Source: Sphingomonas taxi (GTDB taxonomy: Bacteria > Pseudomonadota > Alphaproteobacteria > Sphingomonadales > Sphingomonadaceae). Taken from it: DNA of 64,000 bases. This document shows positions 52,363 to 61,323 of the stretch, one piece after another. The position numbers and the translations under genes are program-made. The stretch covers positions 1 through 64,000 of the forward strand of contig QFMX01000002.1 of NCBI GenBank assembly GCA_003240625.1, read 5' to 3'. How positions within the stretch are numbered: the stretch's first letter is position 1; each line of letters starts with the position of its first letter. The notes under the pieces are model-generated. The model did not search any database. It was given only the letters and a program-made list of their open reading frames with translations, and had not been told where the DNA came from.

Positions 52363-53994
52363 ATGCGCGCTGCCATCCTGTCTCTGTTGCTGCTCGGGAC
52401 TGCCGCGTCCGCGCAGACGTCGCCTGCGATTTCGGTCGAGACGTTGAAGACCGTCACGCAGGTGCTGTCGTCCGACGCATATGAAGGCCGCGCGCCGACC
52501 ACCCCCGCCGAGGCGAAGACGGTCGCGTATATCGTCGAGAGGATGAAGGCGGCAGGGCTCAAGCCCGGCAACAAGGGTGCGTGGACTCAGGACGTGCCGA
52601 TGGTCGAGATCACCGCCACGAACGTGCAGCCTTACGTGTTCACCGGGGGCAAGGCGCCCGTCAGCCTGGCCTATCGCACCGACATGGTCGCGGGCACTTA
52701 CCGCGTCGCGCCGAAGTCCGCCGTGGCGAACAGCGACGTGGTGTTCGTCGGCTACGGCATTACCGCACCCGAAAAGGGCTGGGACGATTATGCCGGCGTC
52801 GATGTGAAGGGGAAGACGGTCGTCATCCTCATCAACGATGCCGACTGGCAGACGATGTCGCGTGAGGGGCCCTTCGAAGGGCGTGCGATGACGTGGTACG
52901 GGCGCTGGCCGTACAAGTTCGAGAATGCGGCGAAGCACGGCGCGGCGGCGGCGATCATCGTCCACGACACCGAGCCGGCAGCATACCCCTGGGCAGTGGT
53001 GCAGTCGTCCTGGACCGGGCCGCAGCTCGAGCTCGACGAGAAGGGCGATCATCTCGACCAGTCGCAGATCGTCGGCTGGATGCAGCGTGCGGCGGCGGAG
53101 CGCGTGTTCGCGAGCGCGGGGAAGGACTACGCGACACTCGCGGCGGCGGCGAAGGTGAAGGGGTTCAAGGCGGTGCCGCTCGGGCTAAAGCTGTCGGGCG
53201 GGTTCGACAACACGATCAAGCGGCAGGCGTCGAAGAACGTCATCGGCGTGCTACCGGGGACGGCCGCGCCCAATGATTACGTGATGTATTCGGCGCATTG
53301 GGATCATCTCGGGCGCTGCGACGCGGTCGATGGCGATGACATCTGCAACGGGGCTTCGGACAACGCGACCGGTGTCGCCGGTCTGATCGCGCTGGCCGAG
53401 GCGCAGGCCAAGGCGGGGCCGGCCAAGCGCTCGATCGCATTCCTGGCGGTGACGGCGGAGGAATCGGGGCTGCTCGGGTCGCGTTATTATGCCGAGCATC
53501 CGATCTATCCGCTCGCGCAGACCGTCGGCGGGGTGAACATGGACGTGCTCAACACCGATGGCCGCGCCAAGGACTTCGTCCTGGTCGGCGCAGGGAAATC
53601 CGAGATCGAGGATCTGGTGAAGCCGTTCGTCGCTGCCGAGGGCCGCGTGATCGGCGTCGAGGCGAACCCGGAGCGGGGGGGCTATTACCGGTCGGATCAC
53701 TTCAGTTTTGCCAAATTGGGCGTGCCGATGCTCGATGGCGGCAGCGGCGAGGACCTCGTCGTCGGTGGCACCGCGGCGGGGCATGCCAAGCGCGAGGATT
53801 ATGTCGCGCACCGCTATCACAAGCCCGCGGACGAATATGACGCGAAGTGGGACTGGTCGGGCGCGGTCGACGACCTGACGATCTATTACGGCCTCGGGCG
53901 GAAGCTTGCGGACGATACCAGTCTGTGGCCGAACTGGTATAAGACCGCCGAATTCCGCGGCATTCGTGACCGCGACCGCGCAGGAGCCAAGTGA
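52363..53994 (+). CDS. Exported M28 family zinc metallopeptidase (second copy)
   Basis: A 543-residue paralogue of the protein at 13291-14994. Signal peptide RAAILSLLLLGTAASAQ; VLSSDAYEGRAPTTPAEAK; a PA-like insert (VVFVGYGITAPEKGWDDYAG); and the M28 zinc site: SAHWDHLG (His near 312), GASDNATGVAG, VTAEESGLLGS and RSDHFSFAKLGVPMLDGG. ATG 52363 is favoured by GGGGGAATG upstream; ATG 52357 in the same frame is possible. The next gene starts 2 nt past the stop, so it is co-transcribed with agmatine deiminase. Confidence 0.9.
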   Translation: MRAAILSLLLLGTAASAQTSPAISVETLKTVTQVLSSDAYEGRAPTTPAEAKTVAYIVERMKAAGLKPGNKGAWTQDVPMVEITATNVQPYVFTGGKAPVSLAYRTDMVAGTYRVAPKSAVANSDVVFVGYGITAPEKGWDDYAGVDVKGKTVVILINDADWQTMSREGPFEGRAMTWYGRWPYKFENAAKHGAAAAIIVHDTEPAAYPWAVVQSSWTGPQLELDEKGDHLDQSQIVGWMQRAAAERVFASAGKDYATLAAAAKVKGFKAVPLGLKLSGGFDNTIKRQASKNVIGVLPGTAAPNDYVMYSAHWDHLGRCDAVDGDDICNGASDNATGVAGLIALAEAQAKAGPAKRSIAFLAVTAEESGLLGSRYYAEHPIYPLAQTVGGVNMDVLNTDGRAKDFVLVGAGKSEIEDLVKPFVAAEGRVIGVEANPERGGYYRSDHFSFAKLGVPMLDGGSGEDLVVGGTAAGHAKREDYVAHRYHKPADEYDAKWDWSGAVDDLTIYYGLGRKLADDTSLWPNWYKTAEFRGIRDRDRAGAK

Positions 53995-53995
53995 A

Positions 53996-54961
53996 GTGAC
54001 GACGACCACCCCCGCCGAATGGGCGCATCATAAAGCCGTCTGGATCGGCTTTCCTAGCCATGCGGACCTTTGGCTGGAGGATCTGGAACCCGCGCGGGAC
54101 GAGGTCGTGGCGTTCGCCAAGGCGGTGCATGCTGAGGGCCGGGGCGAGACGGTGATCCTGGTTGCGGCGGACGTCGGGTCGGCGACCACCGCCAAGAAGC
54201 TGGCGCCGTTCACGCAGGTGGTGGTCGAGCCGTTCGGGGACATCTGGTTGCGCGATACCGCACCGATCATCGTCGGCGACGGCAGCGCGCGGGACTTCCG
54301 GTTCAATGGCTGGGGCGGGAAGTACGACCTGCCCGGTGACGACACGATCGGGCAGCGGCTGGCGGCGAGCCGGCACAAGCGGGTCGAGGCATGCGACTGG
54401 GTCCTCGAAGGCGGTGCGATCGATGGCGATGGCACCGGGACGGTCGTGACGACGCAACAGTGCCTGCTCAACCGCAACCGTAATCCGTCGCTGACCAAGG
54501 CGGAGATCGAGGCGCGGCTGGCGTCGGACCTCGGCTATACCCGCGTGGTGTGGCTCGGCGACGGCCTGGTCAACGATCATACCGACGGCCATGTCGACAA
54601 CCTCGCGCGGTTCGTCGGCGAGGGACGCGTGGCGATCCCCAAGGCGACCGACAACGATCCGAACTGGCAGGTGTACCAGAATGCGGCGCGTGACGCTGCG
54701 GCAGCCGGGCTGGAGGTCGTGACGATCCCGTCGCCGGGCCGCGTGCTGCGCGACGAGGAGGTCGTGCCGGCGAGCTATATGAACTTCTATATCGGCAATG
54801 CCGCGGTGGTGGTGCCGTTGTATGGGACGGAGAACGACGCGGCGGCGGTGGTCGCGATCCAGGCGCTGTTCCCCGACCGCGAGGTGGTCGGGCAGCGCGC
54901 GGATCACATCCTGACGGGCGGCGGCAGCTTCCACTGCATCTCGCAGCAGATTCCGGGGTAA
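53996..54961 (+). CDS. Agmatine deiminase
   Basis: Guanidine-modifying enzyme that hydrolyses agmatine to N-carbamoylputrescine and ammonia, in putrescine synthesis; 321 residues. Catalytic Cys314 in GGGSFHCISQQ, with WLRDTAP, LEGGAID, NDHTDGHVDN (Asp/His) and PASYMNFYI typical of the PPAD/AguA family. Start is GTG 53996, preceded by CAGGAG; an ATG-initiated frame from 53906 overlaps the M28 gene and is unlikely. No aguB seen within the window. Confidence 0.92.
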   Translation: MTTTTPAEWAHHKAVWIGFPSHADLWLEDLEPARDEVVAFAKAVHAEGRGETVILVAADVGSATTAKKLAPFTQVVVEPFGDIWLRDTAPIIVGDGSARDFRFNGWGGKYDLPGDDTIGQRLAASRHKRVEACDWVLEGGAIDGDGTGTVVTTQQCLLNRNRNPSLTKAEIEARLASDLGYTRVVWLGDGLVNDHTDGHVDNLARFVGEGRVAIPKATDNDPNWQVYQNAARDAAAAGLEVVTIPSPGRVLRDEEVVPASYMNFYIGNAAVVVPLYGTENDAAAVVAIQALFPDREVVGQRADHILTGGGSFHCISQQIPG

Positions 54962-54968
54962 CTTCTGC

Positions 54969-55073
54969 TCCCCTCCCTGGAAGGGAGGGGCCGGGGGTGG
55001 GTCGGCTTGGGGCGGATGTCGACGCGCGCCAAGCGGCCGACCCACCCCTAACCCCTCCCTTTCAGGGAGGGGG
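54969..55073. repeat. Intergenic paired-palindrome repeat, family C copy 3
   Basis: CTCCCCTCCCTGGAAGGGAGGGGCC-GGGGGTGGGTCGGC, spacer, GGCCGACCCACCCCTAACCCC-TCCCTTTCAGGGAGGGG. Ends 10 nt before the convergent rRNA methyltransferase stop. Confidence 0.85.
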
Positions 55074-55082
55074 ATGCCTGTA

Positions 55083-55952
55083 TCAGCGGCTCCAGCGGGC
55101 CCAGATTGCGGTGGGGAGCGTCAGACCGCGCGCTTCTTCGCGGACGCCGAGTTCGCCGACTTCGACCTTGCCGGGCAAATCCGCGAACACCTGGTTCAGC
55201 AACTCCCCGATCGCCAGCGCGGACATCCGCACCGCGTAGACCGTCAGGAACAGGAAGCGCGAGTTCTCGTCGAGCAGTTTGCGGCAATCGGCGATCAGCT
55301 TCGGCAGATCCTCCTCCAGCCGCCAGACCTCGCCTTCAGGCCCACGCCCATATTTCGGTGGATCGAGCAGGATCCCGTCATACCGCCGCCCCCGGCGCAC
55401 CTCGCGCGCGACGAACTTCGCCGCATCATCCGTCATCCAGCGGATCGGCGCATCGGCCATGCCTGAGAGTTTGGCGTTGGCCTTGGCCGCCTCGACCGAC
55501 TTCTTCGACGCATCGACGTGCACCATGCGCACGCCCTTGGTCGCCATCGCCAGCGTGCCGACGCCGGTATAGCCGAACAGGTTCATGCATTCCGGCGACT
55601 CGAGCCCAGCGACGCGCTCGCGCATCCAGCTCCACACCGGCGCCATGTCGGGGAAGAAGCCGAGGTGGCGGAACGGGGTGGTCTGCGCGGTGTACGACAC
55701 CTCGTTCCACTTGAGCGTCCAGCCTTCGCGCGGCACGGGTTCGGAAAATTCCCAGCGGCCGCCGCCGTCTTCGTCGGAGCCAGGGACGAATTCACCCTGC
55801 GCCTGCCAGTCGGTCGAGGCGGGCGCCCACATCGCCTGAGGCTCGGGGCGGATGAAGCGGAAGCGGCCATAGCGTTCGAGCTTCTTGCCGTGGCCGGAGT
55901 CGATCAGGCCGTAATCCGCCCAAGGTTCGCCGATGAGGGTATGCAGCTTCAT
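55083..55952 (-). CDS. Class I SAM-dependent (rRNA) methyltransferase
   Basis: A 289-residue Rossmann methyltransferase resembling the RlmI/RlmKL catalytic part: SAM motif NLFGYTGVGTLAMATKG, acidic loop HVDASKKSVEAAKANA, and the catalytic DPPK motif in GILLDPPKYGRGPEG, typical of 5-methylcytosine or N6/m7G rRNA enzymes. An N-terminal beta region precedes it. The start overlaps thrC by ATGA. Exact base methylated is unknown. Confidence 0.87.
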   Translation of the reverse strand: MKLHTLIGEPWADYGLIDSGHGKKLERYGRFRFIRPEPQAMWAPASTDWQAQGEFVPGSDEDGGGRWEFSEPVPREGWTLKWNEVSYTAQTTPFRHLGFFPDMAPVWSWMRERVAGLESPECMNLFGYTGVGTLAMATKGVRMVHVDASKKSVEAAKANAKLSGMADAPIRWMTDDAAKFVAREVRRGRRYDGILLDPPKYGRGPEGEVWRLEEDLPKLIADCRKLLDENSRFLFLTVYAVRMSALAIGELLNQVFADLPGKVEVGELGVREEARGLTLPTAIWARWSR

Positions 55953-57349
55953 GCCGACGGCTTCGCGCGCTCGGTGATGTAGGCGGTGATCGCCTCGAAC
56001 GTGGCGGGCAGCGTGGCATAGCGCTCCTCGCGGTCGAACAGGTCGCCGACGCGGGTTGGCAGCGAGGGGCGGACGCCGGTCGCGCGCTCGACCGCATCGC
56101 CGAACTTTGCCGGGTGCGCGGTGGCCAAGGTCACGATGGGCACACCGGCGGGGACCTCCGTGCGCAGCGCAGCGGCGAGTCCGATCGCGGTATGCGGGTC
56201 GATCACTTGGCCGGCGCGCTCGTGCGCCCAGCGCATCGCCAGCGTCATGTCGTCGAGGTCGACGCGCTCGCTCTGGAAGAGGGCGGAGGCGCCTTGCGAC
56301 TGCGCGTTGGTCAGGCGCATCGCTCCCGAGGACTCGAAGCCGGCCATCTGTGCGGCCAGCGCGGCACCGTCGCGGTCGCCGAGGTCGAACAACAGGCGTT
56401 CGAAGTTGGAGCTCACCTGGATGTCCATCGACGGGGTCGGGGTCTGCTGGACGCCGCCCTTCGAATAGTCGCCGGTGCTGAGCGCGCGGTGGAGGATGTC
56501 GTTGACGTTGGTCGCGACCACCAGCTTGGCCACCGGAAGCCCCATCTTCGCTGCGACATAGCCGGCGAAGACGTCGCCGAAATTGCCGGTCGGGACCGCG
56601 AACGCGACCTCGCGATCGGGGGCGCCGAGGCGGACGGCGGCGTAGAAGAAGTAGACCACCTGCGCCATCAGCCGGGCCCAGTTGATCGAGTTCACCGCCG
56701 ACAGCGCGAACTTGGTCGAGAAGGCGCGGTCGTTGAACATCGCCTTCACCAGCGCCTGCGCGTCGTCGAAGCTGCCCTCGATCGCGATGTTGTAGACGTT
56801 GGGGCTGAGCACCGTGGTCATCTGGCGGCGCTGCACGTCGGAGATGCGGCCGACCGGGTGGAGCATGAAGATGTCGATGCCCGCGCGCCCGGCGACCGCG
56901 TCGATCGCGGCCGAGCCGGTGTCGCCGCTGGTCGCGCCGACGATCGTCAGGCGCTTATCGGTGCCGGCGAGGAAGCGCTCGAAGAACAGCCCGAGCAGCT
57001 GGAGCGCGACGTCCTTGAACGCGAGCGTCGGGCCGTGGAAGAGTTCGAGCAGCCACTGGTCGTGGTCGAGCTGGACGAGTGGGGTGACGGCGGCGTGCGA
57101 GAAGCGACCGTATGCCTGGTCGCAGAGCGCCTTCAGTTCTTCGCGCGTCATCGCGTCGCCGACGAACGGGGCCATCACTGCGACTGCTGTGTCGACATAG
57201 GAGAGCCCGGCGAGCGCGGCGATCTCGTCGCGGGTCATCGTCGGCCATGCCTCGGGTAGGTACAGCCCACCATCGGAGGCGAGGCCGGCAAGCGTCGCCG
57301 CTTCGAAATCGAGGATCGGCGCCGAGCCGCGGGTGCTGATGTAACGCAT
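55949..57349 (-). CDS. thrC: Threonine synthase
   Basis: PLP enzyme converting O-phosphohomoserine to threonine, 466 residues (class with long N-terminal domain). PLP lysine Lys112 in GPTLAFKDVALQ; TIVGATSGDTGSAAI and FAVPTGNFGDVFAGY are family signatures. Start is ATG 57349; a TTG at 57355 is also in frame. Coupled to the downstream methyltransferase gene by ATGA. Its placement after the oxidase-assembly genes is a conserved alphaproteobacterial order. Confidence 0.96.
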   Translation of the reverse strand: MRYISTRGSAPILDFEAATLAGLASDGGLYLPEAWPTMTRDEIAALAGLSYVDTAVAVMAPFVGDAMTREELKALCDQAYGRFSHAAVTPLVQLDHDQWLLELFHGPTLAFKDVALQLLGLFFERFLAGTDKRLTIVGATSGDTGSAAIDAVAGRAGIDIFMLHPVGRISDVQRRQMTTVLSPNVYNIAIEGSFDDAQALVKAMFNDRAFSTKFALSAVNSINWARLMAQVVYFFYAAVRLGAPDREVAFAVPTGNFGDVFAGYVAAKMGLPVAKLVVATNVNDILHRALSTGDYSKGGVQQTPTPSMDIQVSSNFERLLFDLGDRDGAALAAQMAGFESSGAMRLTNAQSQGASALFQSERVDLDDMTLAMRWAHERAGQVIDPHTAIGLAAALRTEVPAGVPIVTLATAHPAKFGDAVERATGVRPSLPTRVGDLFDREERYATLPATFEAITAYITERAKPSA

Positions 57350-57405
57350 GGCCAAGCCGGTTAGCGAAAGGGGCGGAAGGCGACAAGCTGCGCGCGCTGT
57401 CCGTT

Positions 57406-57490
57406 TTCCTGCGAACGCAGGAATCCAGGGTTATCCAACGCTACGGAGCGAGGCGCGTGGGACCCTGGGCTCCTGCGTTCGCAGGAGAAC
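57406..57490. repeat. Intergenic paired-palindrome repeat, family H copy 2
   Basis: TTCCTGCGAACGCAGGAATCCAGGGTTA, spacer, ACCCTGGGCTCCTGCGTTCGCAGGAGAA. Same design as 6412-6486; lies between SURF1 and thrC. Confidence 0.85.
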
Positions 57491-57492
57491 CG

Positions 57493-58095
57493 CTAGCGCC
57501 GGCGGCGGCGCAGCGCGATGGCGTAGATGATCGCGGCGATGGCGGCGAAGAAGAACCATTGGCCGGCATAGGCGAGGTGGTTGTTTGGGACCGAGGCGAT
57601 GTCTGGCTTGCCGTTGGGGCTGAGGCCAGCCTGCGGCGTGTCCGTGACGAGCATCAGGCGTTGCGGGGTGTGATCGAACAGCGATCCGATCAGCGAACGG
57701 CCGTCGGGGGCGTGGCTGATGAAGCCCGAGACCTCGCCGCCGGGCCAGTTCACCTTGGCCATCGGATCGCGCGTGGTGCCGAGCTGGACGACCATGCCGG
57801 GGCCCTCCGCGCCGGTTCTGCACTCGGCGATCGCGCGAAAGCCGGATTTGCCGGCGCCGGCGAGTTTGATCTCGGTGGGCTGGAGGCAGAGACCGGAGGC
57901 GCGGCGGAAGAGGAGCGTCTCGTCGGGGAAGCGCGGGAAGGCCATTGTCGGCTTTGCAGGGTTGGCGGCGAGCTGGGCAAGGAACGCTTCCTTTTTGGGG
58001 AGGCGGTCGAGCAGCTGCCACAGGCCGAGGCCGATCATCGCCGCGATCGCTAGCGTGACGAGGATGGTCGGGATGACGGGTATGCGCTTGGTCAC
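57493..58095 (-). CDS. SURF1 family protein (cytochrome oxidase assembly)
   Basis: A 200-residue inner-membrane protein with a helix at each end (VTLAIAAMIGLGLWQLLDR; WFFFAAIAAIIYAIALRRRR) and a periplasmic domain between, as in SURF1. SURF1 helps insert haem a into cytochrome oxidase. Typical GLWQL and the C-terminal NNHLAYAGQWFFFA signatures are present. Shorter than mitochondrial SURF1. Overlaps DUF983 gene by ATGA. Confidence 0.9.
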   Translation of the reverse strand: MTKRIPVIPTILVTLAIAAMIGLGLWQLLDRLPKKEAFLAQLAANPAKPTMAFPRFPDETLLFRRASGLCLQPTEIKLAGAGKSGFRAIAECRTGAEGPGMVVQLGTTRDPMAKVNWPGGEVSGFISHAPDGRSLIGSLFDHTPQRLMLVTDTPQAGLSPNGKPDIASVPNNHLAYAGQWFFFAAIAAIIYAIALRRRRR

Positions 58096-58475
58096 GGGTC
58101 GATTCGGCCTTCGCGGGCTGCGTTGCGGTATTCGGCGGACATGAGGGCGCCCTTTGCGGCGCGAAGGGACAGGACGACCCCGCCGGCGGTGAAGGGGATC
58201 CAGATCAGCATGTGCAGCCAGAGCGGCGGGTGGACCTTGAGTTCCAAAGTGATCGCTAGGGTCACGACGAGGGCGCCGAGGATCAGCGTGAGGAAGGCGG
58301 CAGGGCCGTCGCCGACGTTGAACTTAGAGAAGTCGAGGCCGCAGTTCGGGCAGCAGTCGGCGAAGTTGGACCATTTGGCGAAGAGGGTCGGCTTGCCGCA
58401 GCGGGGGCAGAGGCCTTTGAGCGCGACCTGGGCGATCGTGGGGGCGGTGGCGAGGGGGTATGGATCTTCGATCAT
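58092..58475 (-). CDS. DUF983 family protein
   Basis: A 127-residue protein with an N-terminal zinc-ribbon-like part (GLCPRCGKPTLF, CCPNCGLDFSKF) and two transmembrane helices (AAFLTLILGALVVTLAITLE; LWLHMLIWIPFTAGGVVLSL). DUF983 members are encoded in cytochrome oxidase clusters of alphaproteobacteria, role unknown. ATG 58475 with GGGGAGTG upstream. Overlaps SURF1 by ATGA. Confidence 0.88.
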   Translation of the reverse strand: MIEDPYPLATAPTIAQVALKGLCPRCGKPTLFAKWSNFADCCPNCGLDFSKFNVGDGPAAFLTLILGALVVTLAITLELKVHPPLWLHMLIWIPFTAGGVVLSLRAAKGALMSAEYRNAAREGRIDP

Positions 58476-58495
58476 GCGGTCAGCACTCCCCATCC

Positions 58496-58554
58496 TTGTT
58501 TCCCCGCCAAGGCGGGGACCCAGACTGGGCTCCCGCCTTCGCGGGAGAACAAGG
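58496..58554. repeat. Intergenic paired-palindrome repeat, family A copy 3 (inverted)
   Basis: TTGTTTCCCCGCCAAGGCGGGGACCCAGACTGGGCTCCCGCCTTCGCGGGAGAACAAG. Same element as copies 1 and 2 in opposite orientation. Confidence 0.85.
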
Positions 58555-58581
58555 TAAGGGAAACGGCCGGCTTATTAGCCA

Positions 58582-58685
58582 CCACCCCGGCGAAGGCCGG
58601 GGCCCAATTGGGGGACATTGCAAACGGAGGACTGCGCTTCGTTACTACAACCTTGCCAATTGGGCCCCGGCGTTCGCCGGGGTGG
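58582..58685. repeat. Intergenic paired-palindrome repeat, family B copy 3
   Basis: CACCCCGGCGAAGGCCGGGGCCCAATTGGG, spacer, CCAATTGGGCCCCGGCGTTCGCCGGGGTG. Follows the family A copy in the ctaE-DUF983 gap, so two repeat families are stacked here. Confidence 0.85.
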
Positions 58686-58710
58686 CGGTTGTGGATCGGA
58701 CTGTAAAAGC

Positions 58711-59637
58711 TCAACCGCCGTGGACGGGTGCGCCCCAGCCGCCCCAGACATAGACGGTGACGAACAGGAACAGCCACACGACGTCGACGAAATGCCAGTA
58801 CCACGCCGCCGCCTCGAAGCCGAAATGCTGCTTCGGGGTGAAGTCGCCGCGATACGCGCGGACCAGGCAGACGATCAGGAAGATGGTGCCGATCAGCACA
58901 TGGAAGCCGTGGAAACCGGTCGCCATGAAGAACGCCGCGCCGTAGTTGATTCCCTTGAACGGGAACGGTGCGTGGACGTACTCGTAAGCCTGGATCGCGC
59001 TGAACAGGGCGCCGAGGATCACCGTCAACCACAAGCCCTTGAGCACGCCGTCGCGGTTGCCGACGCCGATCAGGCCCCACGCGCCGGTCTTCTCGCCGCC
59101 GCGCTGGTTGTGGATCAACGCATGATGCGCCCAGGTCACGGTGGTGCCCGAGGTCAGCAGGATCAGCGTGTTGAGCAGCGGCAGTTCGAACGGGTTGATG
59201 ACCGTCAGGCCCTTCGGAGGCCACTGCGCGACGATCGCCGCGCCGCCCTCGACCGCGCGCGTGACGCTGCCGTCGGCATAGGTCATCGCGGTCGGGAACA
59301 GCGAGAAGTCGAAGAACGCCCAGAACCAGCCGACGAAGAACATCACCTCGGAGGCGATGAACAGGATCATGCCGTAGCGGAAATGGAGCTGCACGACCGG
59401 CGTATGATCGCCCGCGCGTGCCTCCTGGATGACCTGCGCCCACCAGCTGTAGAAGGTGAAGAGCAGCCCGGCGAGGCCGATGAAGAAGATCCAGCCGCCA
59501 CCATTGGGCTTGTCGATATGGCCGCCATGCATCCACATGATGCCGCCCACCGCCATGATCAGCGCCGAGAACGAGCCGACCAGCGGCCACACGCTCGGCG
59601 GCAGGATATGGTAATCATGGTTCTTGGCGCCGGCCAT
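58711..59637 (-). CDS. ctaE: Cytochrome c oxidase subunit III
   Basis: Integral subunit III of the aa3-type oxidase, 308 residues with seven hydrophobic helices. N-terminus KNHDYHILPPSVWPLVGSF, FRYGMILFIASEVMFFVGWFWAFF, ATGFHGFHVLIGT and YWHFVDVVWLFLFV are hallmarks. Length is longer than mitochondrial COX3 because of a loop before the third helix (TYADGSVTRAVEGGAAIVAQWPP). Follows ctaG by 30 nt. Confidence 0.97.
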   Translation of the reverse strand: MAGAKNHDYHILPPSVWPLVGSFSALIMAVGGIMWMHGGHIDKPNGGGWIFFIGLAGLLFTFYSWWAQVIQEARAGDHTPVVQLHFRYGMILFIASEVMFFVGWFWAFFDFSLFPTAMTYADGSVTRAVEGGAAIVAQWPPKGLTVINPFELPLLNTLILLTSGTTVTWAHHALIHNQRGGEKTGAWGLIGVGNRDGVLKGLWLTVILGALFSAIQAYEYVHAPFPFKGINYGAAFFMATGFHGFHVLIGTIFLIVCLVRAYRGDFTPKQHFGFEAAAWYWHFVDVVWLFLFVTVYVWGGWGAPVHGG

Positions 59638-59667
59638 CGGTACTCCCCTATGTTCTTTCGCAGCGTT

Positions 59668-60219
59668 CTAGCTGGCTGTTTTGGCAGAATCCACCGGGTA
59701 AAACGTGTAGCTCAGCGTGATCGTCTGGATATCGGCCGCATCCGGGTCCGTCAGGATCTTCGGATCGACGAAGAAGATCACCGGCATCCGCACGGTCTCG
59801 CCGGGCTTCAACGTCTGCTGCGTGAAGCAGAAACACTGGATCTTGGTGAAATACTTGCCGGCCTGCGCGGGCTGGACGTTGAAGGTCGCGGTACCGGTCA
59901 GCGGCTTGGTCGAGGTGTTGGTGGCCTTGAAGAACGCCATGTCGCGCGCGCCGATGTCGATCGTGTCCGAGCGATTCTCGGGCACGAACTTCCACGGCAG
60001 CTTGGGGCTGACGTTGGTGTCGAAATCGACCGTGATCTTGTGATCGACCGCGCCGGGGGCGACGAGCCCGCGCTGCGTCGTGCCGTTGAGGCCGGTAACC
60101 GAGCAGAATAGCCGGTAGAGCGGCACGCTGGCCCAGGCGAGCCCGGTCATGAAGCAGATGAAGAGCACCGCCAGCGCCGCCGTGCGGTTGGTGCGCGACA
60201 TGGCCTTCCATCCGGTCAT
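59668..60219 (-). CDS. ctaG: Cytochrome c oxidase assembly protein CtaG (Cox11 type)
   Basis: Copper chaperone that delivers Cu-B to subunit I; 183 residues with one N-terminal helix (LAVLFICFMTGLAWASVPLYRLFC) and a periplasmic beta domain. The copper-binding CFCF motif in KIQCFCFTQQTL and PVIFFVDPKI are diagnostic. Its ATG overlaps the stop of the 49-residue protein by 1 nt (TGATG). Confidence 0.96.
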   Translation of the reverse strand: MTGWKAMSRTNRTAALAVLFICFMTGLAWASVPLYRLFCSVTGLNGTTQRGLVAPGAVDHKITVDFDTNVSPKLPWKFVPENRSDTIDIGARDMAFFKATNTSTKPLTGTATFNVQPAQAGKYFTKIQCFCFTQQTLKPGETVRMPVIFFVDPKILTDPDAADIQTITLSYTFYPVDSAKTAS

Positions 60220-60368
60220 CAGTGCGGCATCCCCGCGCGGATCTTGGCGATCGAGATCGCGAAGACGAGGATGACGAACGCGCCGAGCAGGACAGCCATG
60301 ACGCGCGCACGACCGCGCTGGCGGCTACGGATCAGGTCTTCCTCGCGGATGGGATCGGGGATGCTCAT
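60219..60368 (-). CDS. 49-residue single-span membrane protein in the oxidase cluster
   Basis: MSIPDPIREEDLIRSRQ...; a basic/acidic N-terminus and one transmembrane helix (VMAVLLGAFVILVFAISIA) followed by KIRAGMPH. Its ATG overlaps the ctaB stop (ATGA) and its stop overlaps the ctaG ATG, so it is tightly coupled on both sides. Small proteins at this position (ctaB-X-ctaG) are conserved in alphaproteobacteria and sometimes called CoxF-like; function unknown, probably oxidase assembly. Confidence 0.82.
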   Translation of the reverse strand: MSIPDPIREEDLIRSRQRGRARVMAVLLGAFVILVFAISIAKIRAGMPH

Positions 60369-61264
60369 GCGAACCACCGGTCGACGACCAGCGCGCCGAA
60401 CATCACGAACAGATACAGGATCGAGTATTTGAACAAGGCCTTCTCCGGTTTCATCGCATCGTCGGCATGCGTGGTGCGCTTCGCGACGCGGACGGCGAGC
60501 AGCGCGAACCAGCCGGTGAGCAGGACGGCGGCGATGCCGTAGATCGCACCCGTCAGCCCGAGCGGCCAAGGCAGGATAGCGACCGCTGCCATCGGGATCG
60601 TGTAGAGCCCGATCTGCGTCCGCGTGGTCCGCTCGCCCGACACGACGGGCAGCATCGGCACGCCCGCGGCGGCGTAATCGCTCTTCATGAACAGCGCGAG
60701 CGCCCAGAAGTGCGGCGGCGTCCACAGGAACACGAACAGGAACAACAGGACCGGGAGCAGCGCGACGTCGCCGGTCGCCGCCGCCCAGCCGATCAGCGGA
60801 GGGAACGCGCCGGCCGCACCACCGATGACGATATTCTGCGGCGTGCGGCGCTTCAGCCAGACCGTGTAGACCAGCACGTAGAACAGGATCGAAACGGTCA
60901 GGATCGCGGCGGCAACCGCGTTGACCGCGAACCCCATGAACAGGACCGAGAACGCGCCGAGCCCGACGCCGAAATGCAGCGCCGCCTGGCGGTCCATCCG
61001 GCCATCGGGCAGCGGGCGCTTCTGTGTGCGGCGCATGACCGCGTCGATGTCCGACTCGTACCATTGGTTGAGCGCCCCCGCCGCGCCCGCGCCAAGCGCG
61101 ATGCAGAGGATCGCGGTGAAGCCGATCACAGGATGTACGCCGACCGGGGCGGCCAGCATGCCGCAAAGGCCGGTGAAGACGACGAGCGTCATCACCCGCG
61201 GCTTGGTCAACGCAAGAAAATCGCGCCAGTGCGCCGGTGGCAGGAGTGGAGTGACAGGAGTCAT
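60365..61264 (-). CDS. ctaB: Protoheme IX farnesyltransferase (haem O synthase)
   Basis: Membrane UbiA-type prenyltransferase adding farnesyl to haem b, giving haem O for the oxidase; 299 residues with eight or nine helices. The Asp-rich site NQWYESDIDAVMRRTQKRPLP and second motif YTVWLKRRTPQNIVIGGAAGAFPPLIGW are present. Start ATG 61264 lies 59 nt after the large membrane protein gene. Followed by the 49-residue protein by ATGA. Confidence 0.96.
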   Translation of the reverse strand: MTPVTPLLPPAHWRDFLALTKPRVMTLVVFTGLCGMLAAPVGVHPVIGFTAILCIALGAGAAGALNQWYESDIDAVMRRTQKRPLPDGRMDRQAALHFGVGLGAFSVLFMGFAVNAVAAAILTVSILFYVLVYTVWLKRRTPQNIVIGGAAGAFPPLIGWAAATGDVALLPVLLFLFVFLWTPPHFWALALFMKSDYAAAGVPMLPVVSGERTTRTQIGLYTIPMAAVAILPWPLGLTGAIYGIAAVLLTGWFALLAVRVAKRTTHADDAMKPEKALFKYSILYLFVMFGALVVDRWFA

Positions 61265-61323
61265 GGTTCGGGTACGCTATACGCGTTGCGGCGGACCTCG
61301 GAAACCCTTCGCGTCGTGTCGGC

